NCBI GenBank assembly: GCA_964587655.1
Contig: CAZPMT010000011.1
Span: forward strand, 20,867-84,866
DNA: 64,000 bases
DNA from: CAZPMT01 sp964587655
GTDB lineage: Bacteria; Hydrogenedentota; Hydrogenedentia; Hydrogenedentales; SLHB01
Reading direction: 5' to 3'
The stretch's first letter is position 1. Every line of letters begins with the position of its first letter. This document shows positions 9,103-16,942 of this stretch, in pieces. The position numbers and the translations under genes are program-made. The notes beneath the pieces are model-generated. The model searched no databases, was not told where the DNA came from, and worked only from the letters and a program-made list of their open reading frames with translations.

Positions 9103-12100
9103 TCATTTCGGATGGGTTTCGAGCACCAGCGTCACGATGGACCGAGCGGCTACCTGAACTCCCACAGCGTTCTTTGATACCTTTAACGCTTCGCCGTTCT
9201 GTCCGAAAAGATCTGTCTTCGACGCGCTCTTGATGCGCAGCTTCGGGAACTCGATCGAGGTCGATGCCGCTTCGTTCGACGGGTTGTACAGCCGCGCGAA
9301 CAATCGTCCGTTGTCGTCCTGCGTCAGTTCCGCCAGCATCACCGGCCCGTCGTCCATTTTGAGGAGGGATTCCTCAGCACGCCGCGCCGTTACGCGCGCT
9401 GTCATCACGGTCGAGTCGAGGTGTTCCCACCCGAACCGGGTGGCCGCTACCGGGTCGAAACTCCGATCGGTAAGCTTGATCGCGAACGAGAACGGGATGC
9501 TGCCTCCCTGCGAGGCCTTGTAGTTCGTATGCCAGTAGTTATTGAACACGTAGGCAAAGACCGTGCCGCGATTGTTATCCACCTTCGCGGGCCACGCGCC
9601 GCGATTCATATTGCCGACCGTGAACAGCGGCGCTTCGCGCGTCGCCACATACGCGGCGATCTTGCCGTCGCTCACTGCCGCGAAACTGTTCGCCGCGTAC
9701 CATTCACGGCAGGCCCCCGCTGGTTGCTCGCGGTCCGCTTCGACGATGCCGTAAGGCAGATCGAAAAACGTTCGTGCGTTGTCAGGCGCATCCAGCTTGA
9801 ACGGGAACGCGAAGTACCCCGCCTCCTTTTCAGTGGTCTCTTCCTTATCCACTCTGTTGAATAATTGTAGACGCCCATCGGGCTGGAACAAGCAGGTTGT
9901 CGTGACACTCGGCAGGTTGGGTCCCTTTCGGACGATGCTCAGAGATGGAAGGAAGCCCTCGGCGCCGGGGAGCATCTGGACTTCCGTCTCCACATGGGAT
10001 AGGGGTTGCAGCGCCGGCGCGGCTTTGGCGCCGGGGTGGACTAGCGACGTGTCCTTGCCGCCGGTGACATAGATAAACTGATTGACGCCGTAACCGCTTG
10101 ACGTGTCCACCCATTCGCGATGAGTCCGCAGATCCTCAATGCTCGAAAAGGCGCCGGTCTTCGGATCGATCTTGTAGCGGAAACTCGGCGTTTCCCACGT
10201 ATATTGGTCCGGGCCTTTGCGAAGTAGCGAAGCGTCTTCCGGGTCAGTCTTCAGAGTATCGAGCTTGTAGTGCCGATAGCCCATGGGCGGGACCTGCTTC
10301 GCCACAAATATGTGTGCTTTAGCCCCCTCGGGGATTGTGACTTCAATGTCGCGCGGCCATGAACACTCATTGAAGACCGCGAGATAGCCCCTGCCGTCTT
10401 CTCCGCGGGAGCCTGATTGGCGCTTCTTGTCAAGGATCTCTCGCCCACAACGCTGGAAGAGGTCCGTTGCCATCTGCGTTGCGCGTCTGGCGTATGACGC
10501 CTTGTATTCCCATTGTTTGACGGTCTGCTCGCCTTTCGGGTCCGAGATGCTTCCCGCCGCGCCCCACGTGTGCTCATCGTAGTAGATTGCGTCATCCCAT
10601 GCCTTGCCGAAATCGGCCTTCGGGAACTTGAACTTGGGATCATGCGCGGCGGCCAACGCGAACCAGCGCTCTGCGGCGTTCAGTTGCGCTTTCGCAATCC
10701 GATTCATGCCGGTCTCGTTAGCCGACGATGCCGCGCCGTCTTCCCAGTAGGAACCCATGTCGCCGCGGAATACGGGAAGGTCTTGCGCGAAGTTCAGCTC
10801 GACGTATTGGAAGAATTCGTCGACACGTGCGACGATGATCCGGGGGAACTCCCAGGTCTTGTTCCATTCCTCGGCGACATCGATGAAGCGCGGCGTCACG
10901 GACTCGTTGTCCCAGAATGCGCCGTTGCCATATATGGCGTCGCCGGGATAATCAGGCCGGTCAATGGCTTTGAGCCAGCCGGGAAGCTTCTGTTCGAGAA
11001 TGTCGACACTATCGCGCAGGCCGATGACCTGCGCCTGAGCGTATGAGCGCGTGAAGACGGCCATCACGCGCGAGCCGTCCAATCCTTCCCACCAGAAAGG
11101 CGATTGGAACATCCGCTTGTCCGCGTGCTTGAAAACCGGCCCGCGGTCCTCGTTGATACCCTCAACGAAATACTTCACCCCCGCCTGCTTGAGGAACATC
11201 GGCAACGTGCCGACGGTCGTCGGCACATCGGTGATCGTCGCGACGGTGACGGGGACGTTGTGGGCGCGTCCGAATTTCTGCGCAGGCTCGAGCACCTTGG
11301 CCATTTCCTCTCCCGAGCACAGGCCCGTGAGCATGTTGAGATAGAGGCCCGTCAGGCCGATGCGCCCTTCCGTGATGCGCCGCTCGAGCAGCTTGAACTC
11401 GTCATCGCCCTGTTTACGGTACCAGTCCGCTTGCGCGAACACCTCGAGATTCCATTTGAAGTCCGGATGCGATTCGCAGGCCTTCAACACGGACGCCGTG
11501 TTCGCATTGTGCCGCTCGAAGATCTTCTCCTGAAGGTCCGTGTACCCGATGTCGGTGTGCGCGGAAGGCGCGACGTAGATCTTCCACTTGCGTTCGGGCC
11601 GGGCCTCGAATTCCGCCTCGGCCGTCTTCTTTCCGGCGCGAACGGTTACCTTGCCGGACGCGGTTTGCGTGAAGGGCTGCACAAAGAGGCAGAACTTGTT
11701 CGTACCTTGTTCGAGCTTGACCTTCTGCAAGGAATCTTTCACGTCCGCGAGGGCGATCTCCGCTTCGCCCTCAAGGCCCGCGTTGTCGACGACAACGCGA
11801 ACCGCTTGCTTCAGTACGCCGTCGACGTTCTTGAAGAACGGCGTTGACAATGCCGTCACGCTTGCGACGTCCGCGCCCGTGACATCCGCCGTTTCCAGCG
11901 ACAGGGCGTCGTACAAGAGCCAACTATTCTCCGACACGGTGAGCGTGATCTGATTGCGTCCGCGATGCAGAATGCTCGCCGGGAACAGAAACGCGCGCGT
12001 GGCCGGGCGTCCGGCCTTGGGATCCGACAAGGCTCGTTCGTCGCCGCCCGGCTGAAACGTCATGGTTCGGCGGAGCGCGTCATTGACGTTGACCTCGAGT

Positions 12101-12456
12101 ACGGGCGTGGCCCCGCCGTGCGCGCTGACCGTGTTGATGATCAGGCGGCACGCGCGTTTGGGCGTCCGCGCCAGGTCAAACTCGATCCGGAACGGATGCG
12201 TGCGCGAACCGGCCCACGGGTCCGACGGCCCCGGATGAATGAAGGGCCAATCCGTGTCCGGCTTGCTGCGTCCCACGACGAAGGCCACGTCGTTCGGGAA
12301 ACGCGCATTGTACTCGTCGAACTTGCCCGCGATGGCCAAGTCCGCGTACGAAGAGTCCTTCTGTCCGATGCTCCACAATGTATCCGCACGTGCGGATCCC
12401 GCCAACAGCGTGAGCGCCAGGATTACCAACGGCAAGTACACGATATCTGTCTTCAT
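9103..12456 (-). CDS. Secreted GH38 alpha-mannosidase-like glycoside hydrolase
   Basis: The 1117-residue protein starts at an ATG (12456) behind GGAGGAAAACGTC and has a Sec signal peptide ending near SARADT. Residues about 25-200 resemble a CBM-like beta-sandwich of rhamnogalacturonan-lyase type (LWSIGQKDSSYADL, FIHPGPSDPWAG). The GH38 catalytic domain begins at about 290. Candidate zinc ligands are visible: H300 and D302 in HTDIGYTDL, D410 in TITDVPT (also the nucleophile region) and H629 in DEHTWGAAGS. Mannosidase-type beta domains follow. The expected role is extracytoplasmic hydrolysis of alpha-mannosides, but substrate is not proven. It is followed by a symporter and preceded, 79 bases upstream, by a VWA lipoprotein on the same strand. 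Confidence 0.8.
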   Translation of the reverse strand: MKTDIVYLPLVILALTLLAGSARADTLWSIGQKDSSYADLAIAGKFDEYNARFPNDVAFVVGRSKPDTDWPFIHPGPSDPWAGSRTHPFRIEFDLARTPKRACRLIINTVSAHGGATPVLEVNVNDALRRTMTFQPGGDERALSDPKAGRPATRAFLFPASILHRGRNQITLTVSENSWLLYDALSLETADVTGADVASVTALSTPFFKNVDGVLKQAVRVVVDNAGLEGEAEIALADVKDSLQKVKLEQGTNKFCLFVQPFTQTASGKVTVRAGKKTAEAEFEARPERKWKIYVAPSAHTDIGYTDLQEKIFERHNANTASVLKACESHPDFKWNLEVFAQADWYRKQGDDEFKLLERRITEGRIGLTGLYLNMLTGLCSGEEMAKVLEPAQKFGRAHNVPVTVATITDVPTTVGTLPMFLKQAGVKYFVEGINEDRGPVFKHADKRMFQSPFWWEGLDGSRVMAVFTRSYAQAQVIGLRDSVDILEQKLPGWLKAIDRPDYPGDAIYGNGAFWDNESVTPRFIDVAEEWNKTWEFPRIIVARVDEFFQYVELNFAQDLPVFRGDMGSYWEDGAASSANETGMNRIAKAQLNAAERWFALAAAHDPKFKFPKADFGKAWDDAIYYDEHTWGAAGSISDPKGEQTVKQWEYKASYARRATQMATDLFQRCGREILDKKRQSGSRGEDGRGYLAVFNECSWPRDIEVTIPEGAKAHIFVAKQVPPMGYRHYKLDTLKTDPEDASLLRKGPDQYTWETPSFRYKIDPKTGAFSSIEDLRTHREWVDTSSGYGVNQFIYVTGGKDTSLVHPGAKAAPALQPLSHVETEVQMLPGAEGFLPSLSIVRKGPNLPSVTTTCLFQPDGRLQLFNRVDKEETTEKEAGYFAFPFKLDAPDNARTFFDLPYGIVEADREQPAGACREWYAANSFAAVSDGKIAAYVATREAPLFTVGNMNRGAWPAKVDNNRGTVFAYVFNNYWHTNYKASQGGSIPFSFAIKLTDRSFDPVAATRFGWEHLDSTVMTARVTARRAEESLLKMDDGPVMLAELTQDDNGRLFARLYNPSNEAASTSIEFPKLRIKSASKTDLFGQNGEALKVSKNAVGVQVAARSIVTLVLETHPK

Positions 12457-12535
12457 GACGTTTTCCTCCGTGTAAGCGAGAGTCTCGCATGGCCATTGGG
12501 GAAAAGGCAACTTTGGGGGGTAAGAGCGGCGGGGC

Positions 12536-14293
12536 CTAAGGTGCGGGAGGCCAGTCGATATCGAAACTCTGCCCCCCGTCGTAGATCGTATTGTCCACTT
12601 CAAGGGCACTGAAGGCCGAGGCCGGGTCGGTGATCGCAACGTCGAAATCGAACTTGAGGATGGAGCCGAAGGCGGCATAGGGAATTGCGGTGTAGATGTT
12701 GTCAGGCGCGGCGGACTCGACAAGAATACGCTTTCCTCCCTCGGGATCATCGCTCACGGTCAAGTTCCACTCGGCGTCGTCGCACAGGCCGCCTTCTGTG
12801 GCGCTTACCAGGCTCACGGCAAACGAGTGCGCGCTCTCCGCGCGGAGCGAGAGCCGCGTGATATACCGAGGGACGTACGTGGCGCGGAGGAAGGCTGTCG
12901 TCGCATCGGCGCTCGATGATATGGCCATCCGCAACTCGCCGAGCAAGGGATTGCCGGCATGGTCCACTGGATTGTAGACGGCGCTCGACGGCGCGGCGTA
13001 GTCGAGGCTGTCCCCCGCGAGTTCCAGCGTGAACGAGGGCAGGAACGACGCCTGCGCCGTACGCTTCAAAGTGGCCCAGCGGAGGATATACTGTCCGCCG
13101 AGGTCCGTGATGATCTGCTGGAAACGTTCCCCGAGTTCTTCCACGGTCGAGGCGGAATAGTACTGGCCGCTGGTCTGCGAAGTGATCACTTGCAGCGCGG
13201 TAAGGTCGAGTTCCGCGCCGAAGCCGATGCAGTAGAAGGCAATGCCGCGCTCATTAGCGGAATCGATCGCTTCCTGATAGCTGTGAGTGCTTGATTCGTC
13301 GCGCCCGTCCGACAGAAAGACTATCGCTCGTTGCTCGTCTTTCCGGGCGTCTGCGTCGTTGCTGAACTCCCGCGTGGCGGCGAAGAGAGCATCCCAGCAT
13401 CGCGTCGCCCCGGAAAGACCACGCACGTACTCCGTCCATATCGCGTCTATGCGACTCTTCAGATACTCCCTGTCCGTCGTAAAGTCCGCCACCTTCATGA
13501 AGGGCGGGTCTTCGCGGTGAAACTCGTATATGCCCACTTGCGCGTCTTGCGAGAGGGCGTCGAGAAAAACGTCCTTGGCGGCGGCCTCCATGGCGTCAAT
13601 GGCGTCGGAGCGCCCGTTGCCGTCTGCATCGCCGTTAATCTCGATGTCCGCCATGCTGAATGTATAGTCGAGGACGAGGTATGTGAGGAGTTGTTTGTTT
13701 GCTCCTTTCACGAATTGGAAAACCGTTTCAGAGCCGATGATCTTCCCATCCTCCTTGCAGGTCACCTGGAACTGGGCCGGCTCGGCAATCACGGAGTGGC
13801 CGTTCTCGTCGCTCAGCGAGAAGCTGTACTCGAGGAGATACGGCGGGGCATAATCCGCGACGATGTTCCGCAACGTCCATCCGCCGGATCCGTTCGTGCT
13901 GCCTTCCGAGGTAAGCGTAATCTGCAGTCGTTTCGAGACGAGGCGGTTTCCCGAAATCGTGATAGTCCCCTTGTGCTGTCCCGCGGAAAGGCCGCTGCGA
14001 TTAACCGTGACCGTGATTACCTTCTTGCCGCCGGGCCCAGAGCTTCCCGTGCTCGTACCCGATTCCGGATCGCACGTGAGCCACGGCTGGTCGGTACTCA
14101 CAACGAAGGACATACTCGGCAGTATGGAAGGATCCGAGTTCCATACCTGGAACGCCCAGGGCATGTCATTGAGCCCGAAATCATAGGAGTTCTGCGAGAG
14201 TGCGATGACATCGTACCGTATCGCCGGACAGCCCGTCAGTGAAAGACAAGAGAGTCCTAGAAGAACGGCGAGAACGCAACGGAATCGAGCCAT
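12536..14293 (-). CDS. VWA-domain lipoprotein
   Basis: The 585-residue protein has a lipoprotein signal with lipobox LTGC (Cys22). A BACON-like or immunoglobulin-like beta domain lies at about 35-130. The VWA domain begins near residue 205. Its metal site reads D209-Y-T-F-S213, a variant of DxSxS, and is directly followed by a calcium-loop-like DADGNGRSD insertion. The C-terminal half lacks a recognised domain. The ATG at 14293 follows GGAGGTG and discards a 14-codon upstream extension. It is likely anchored to a membrane and facing the periplasm. The role is unknown; VWA domains usually bind protein partners. It lies 79 bases upstream of the mannosidase in the same direction. Confidence 0.75.
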   Translation of the reverse strand: MARFRCVLAVLLGLSCLSLTGCPAIRYDVIALSQNSYDFGLNDMPWAFQVWNSDPSILPSMSFVVSTDQPWLTCDPESGTSTGSSGPGGKKVITVTVNRSGLSAGQHKGTITISGNRLVSKRLQITLTSEGSTNGSGGWTLRNIVADYAPPYLLEYSFSLSDENGHSVIAEPAQFQVTCKEDGKIIGSETVFQFVKGANKQLLTYLVLDYTFSMADIEINGDADGNGRSDAIDAMEAAAKDVFLDALSQDAQVGIYEFHREDPPFMKVADFTTDREYLKSRIDAIWTEYVRGLSGATRCWDALFAATREFSNDADARKDEQRAIVFLSDGRDESSTHSYQEAIDSANERGIAFYCIGFGAELDLTALQVITSQTSGQYYSASTVEELGERFQQIITDLGGQYILRWATLKRTAQASFLPSFTLELAGDSLDYAAPSSAVYNPVDHAGNPLLGELRMAISSSADATTAFLRATYVPRYITRLSLRAESAHSFAVSLVSATEGGLCDDAEWNLTVSDDPEGGKRILVESAAPDNIYTAIPYAAFGSILKFDFDVAITDPASAFSALEVDNTIYDGGQSFDIDWPPAP

Positions 14294-14443
14294 GATGAGA
14301 CACCTCCAAACTGGAGTTACGCCATACTGCCGCATCCACTATACATGAAGGCTCCCCTGTTGTCACATGAGGAGACGCAGGGCAAACGCATCTAATTGTG
14401 CTTGAGATCAGGATTACCTGATTGCGGGCATCGCCGTCGTTTC

Positions 14444-14483
14444 TTCGTGCTCGTGCTCGTGCTCGTCATCGTAATCGAAGAAA
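14444..14483 (-). repeat. Dispersed GATTACG repeat, copy b (inverted)
   Basis: Reads on the minus strand as GATTACGATGACGAGCACG followed by further GAGCACG units. It is inverted relative to copies a and c. Confidence 0.7.
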
Positions 14484-14617
14484 TCGGGCAGGACTATGCG
14501 ATTCGTATGATGCTGGCTGATGTCTCCGGCCCCAGGACCTCAACGATATGGCCCTGTCTTTCCATTTGGAGCATTCCCGCCTAAGGGAGAACAGAACAAG
14601 CAATCTGTCCACCGTAG

Positions 14618-14658
14618 TTTCTTTCGATTACGATTACGATAACGAGCACGAGCACGAC
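14618..14658 (+). repeat. Dispersed GATTACG repeat, copy c
   Basis: TTTCTTTCGATTACGATTAC is followed by GATAACGAGCACGAGCACGA. It has the same orientation as copy a and is opposite to copy b. Confidence 0.7.
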
Positions 14659-14687
14659 ACGCACGCGGATCACGATTCCGCCCGAGG

Positions 14688-15938
14688 TCACGCGACGAGG
14701 GATGGGCCCTCAACGTTGAGCGGAACGGCTTGTTCCGTCTTTGCGTCAAAGCGCAAGGTCTTTCCAGTGCGATAGGACTCGACCGCCATCGCAACGGCAA
14801 CCATCGCCTGGCAGCCGATCTCTTCGTTGCACACGCACCGCTCCCGCGAGCGAATGCATCGAAGCCAGTCTTCAAGATGATCCGGACGCGCTGCCGTCTC
14901 GCAATACTTCGTGATCATGCGGTTTGAGGTCGTCATATCCCGGACGATCTTGACGGAATCGGTGTCAAGTTCAATCGAGGCTTCGCGTCCGCGAATGACG
15001 GCGGGCAGCCCGTTCAGGTTCGCCATTGACGACGCGAGGACAATCGTGAGCCCGTTCGGATATTCCGCCGTCATCACGAATGAGTCGGGGACTTCGCGTC
15101 CGTCGTGCACGTAGATGCCGCCGGCGGCGGATACGCGTTCCGGAAACGCGGGACCTGCCGCCACGAGCAGCGCGGCAAGCTTGTGATAGAAGACCTCGCC
15201 GGCAATCCCATTCGAGTAGTCCCAATACTTCCTCCAGTTGAGAAAGCGATCCGCGTCGAAGCCGCGCTTGCCGCCCGGCCCTTGGAACGCGTCCCAATCC
15301 AGATCCGCCGGACACACTAAGGCCGTCGCTGAATCGTTCCGCTGAGGCTTCGCGGCGCTCGGCCGATAGCTGCCCTGGCACCATATCGCCGGGCCGATTG
15401 CACCTGAGAGTATGATCTCCCGCGCCAAATGCCATCGCGCCTGCGACGTCTGCTGCGCGCCAATCTGAACGATGCGCCTGGTCCGCGCGGCAACGTCGCG
15501 AAACGCTATGGCCTCTTCCAGTCGCAGCGTCATGGGCTCTTCGCAATATACGTCCTTCCCGGATTCCATGGCCGCGATGGACATCGGCGCATGCAAATGA
15601 TCCGGCGTGGCGACGACGACGGCGTCAATATCCGGGCGCTCGACGAGGTCCTGCCAGCGACGAACGACTTCGCTGCCGGCGAGGGATCGCGCGCGCGCAC
15701 CCCGCGGTTCGCAGATGTCGCACACGGCGGCGATAGTTGTCCGAGACCCGCGCTTCCCGCGGGCGAGAATGTCCCGTATCAACTCGACGCCTCGGCCGCC
15801 GCACCCGATCACGCCTATACGAAGCGTGTCGTTTGCGCACGCCACACGGTATAACCCGGAAGGCATCAAGGGCGCAAAGGCCGCGGCCCCTGCCAGTCCA
15901 AGAAAACTCCTGCGTGACAAGTCTCGTCTTATACTCAT
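14688..15938 (-). CDS. Tat-exported Gfo/Idh/MocA family oxidoreductase
   Basis: The 416-residue protein begins with a twin-arginine signal (SRRSFLGLAGAAAF). A Rossmann nucleotide-binding motif (IGVIGCGGRG, about residue 42) follows, then the family hallmark VVATPDHLHAPM and EEPMTL, in which the usual E-K-P is E-E-P. The C-terminal alpha/beta domain is present. Family members oxidise or reduce sugars and polyols with NAD(P). Tat export of cofactor-loaded members is common in planctomycete-type genomes. The ATG at 15938 follows a GAGGTAG ribosome site. The Lys-to-Glu change in the usual EKP motif could alter catalysis. Substrate is unknown. Confidence 0.85.
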   Translation of the reverse strand: MSIRRDLSRRSFLGLAGAAAFAPLMPSGLYRVACANDTLRIGVIGCGGRGVELIRDILARGKRGSRTTIAAVCDICEPRGARARSLAGSEVVRRWQDLVERPDIDAVVVATPDHLHAPMSIAAMESGKDVYCEEPMTLRLEEAIAFRDVAARTRRIVQIGAQQTSQARWHLAREIILSGAIGPAIWCQGSYRPSAAKPQRNDSATALVCPADLDWDAFQGPGGKRGFDADRFLNWRKYWDYSNGIAGEVFYHKLAALLVAAGPAFPERVSAAGGIYVHDGREVPDSFVMTAEYPNGLTIVLASSMANLNGLPAVIRGREASIELDTDSVKIVRDMTTSNRMITKYCETAARPDHLEDWLRCIRSRERCVCNEEIGCQAMVAVAMAVESYRTGKTLRFDAKTEQAVPLNVEGPSLVA

Positions 15939-15997
15939 GTCTACCTCGAGGGTCCTGTGCTGCAACTATTGGGGTCTATGTTGTCGGACAAGATCCT

Positions 15998-16744
15998 TCA
16001 TCTCTTACACAAGACGGTGTATCCAAGAGGATCCAAATCACTGCCGAACTTTGTAAGTAAACTTATGTGACCAAATAGCAATGCTAAGACAATCAATGGT
16101 GCAAACAAAAGCCATAACGGGGAAAAAACGTACCGCCACGTCTTATTTGGGAGAAGATTTCTAAAGAACAACACAATAAGTTTTGATGAGATAGCGGTCA
16201 CATCGGTTCCTCGTGCGATTATCTCCACCTCTTTGTAGTTTGAAAATGTCTTCTGCAATAATGACGGCGTGTATCGAAAATAATCATATGGAATATAGTG
16301 GTATCTGGCGCTCCATGGAACTGTAAACAACCCCTCTCCATTGGGTTTCAGTACTCGATAAACTTCATCGAGCAGGGTTTGATAATCCTCAACATGCTCC
16401 AGGACTTCGGTGCAAATGACATAATCGAAATACCCATCATCGAATGGAATTCTCTTTCCGTCGAGGCGGGTGATGTCTGTCTTCTGATAATCAAACTTAT
16501 CCGCATCAACTATGTCAACCCCGAAATATTTGGTGCATTTCTCATTCACCAGAAAACGATAAGGCGATTCGCCACAACCCAAATCCAGCAGATTTCCATT
16601 GGCTCTTTGCAGAAATGGTTTCACATGACGATATACTGAGACTACTTGGAGATCCATTATCAAGCGAATACTGTAGCGGATTGACGTGAAAAGGCCGCTT
16701 GGCGGAGTGTGGGCCTTTGGTCTAAAATCCTCTTTTGTATTCAT
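15998..16744 (-). CDS. Class I SAM-dependent methyltransferase
   Basis: The 248-residue protein has methyltransferase motif I LLDLGCGESPYRF, the acidic motif II FGVDIVD and the Methyltransf_11 pattern FDYVICTEVLEHVEDY, then VYRVLKPNGEGLFTVPW. A hydrophobic segment (residues about 215-235) near the C-terminus may associate with the membrane. The gene is clearly more AT-rich than its neighbours and its codon use differs, which suggests recent transfer. The ATG at 16744 has no evident Shine-Dalgarno. Relatives often sit in polysaccharide or lipid modification clusters; the substrate here is unknown. Confidence 0.8.
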   Translation of the reverse strand: MNTKEDFRPKAHTPPSGLFTSIRYSIRLIMDLQVVSVYRHVKPFLQRANGNLLDLGCGESPYRFLVNEKCTKYFGVDIVDADKFDYQKTDITRLDGKRIPFDDGYFDYVICTEVLEHVEDYQTLLDEVYRVLKPNGEGLFTVPWSARYHYIPYDYFRYTPSLLQKTFSNYKEVEIIARGTDVTAISSKLIVLFFRNLLPNKTWRYVFSPLWLLFAPLIVLALLFGHISLLTKFGSDLDPLGYTVLCKR

Positions 16745-16942
16745 AATGGGAGAAGACCTCTTCGATGCCTTTCCGATGCGATTCCATGGGATGCTCCGAG
16801 ATCGCTCACTCGCGCATCGCAGGGAATTCGTCCAACGCCTGCCGGTATCATAGTCTCAGAGGTAATCCGCGTCAAAGCGCGCCGCATCTCAGGACCCTCG
16901 GGCTGGATGCAGGCGGGGTTCATATCCCATAATGGTCCCACG

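Larger units (their letters stand above)
14294..14687. other. Gene-free stretch with inverted copies of the GATTACG repeat
   Basis: Two copies of the dispersed GATTACGATTACG/ACGAGCACGAG repeat stand in opposite orientation (14444-14483 and 14618-14658), about 135 bases apart. They could pair into a large hairpin between the VWA lipoprotein and oxidoreductase genes. No coding signal is seen. Confidence 0.6.

Noticed and set aside
9230..12612. Several plus-strand ORFs inside the mannosidase gene
   Set aside because: They are shadows of the GH38 reading frame.
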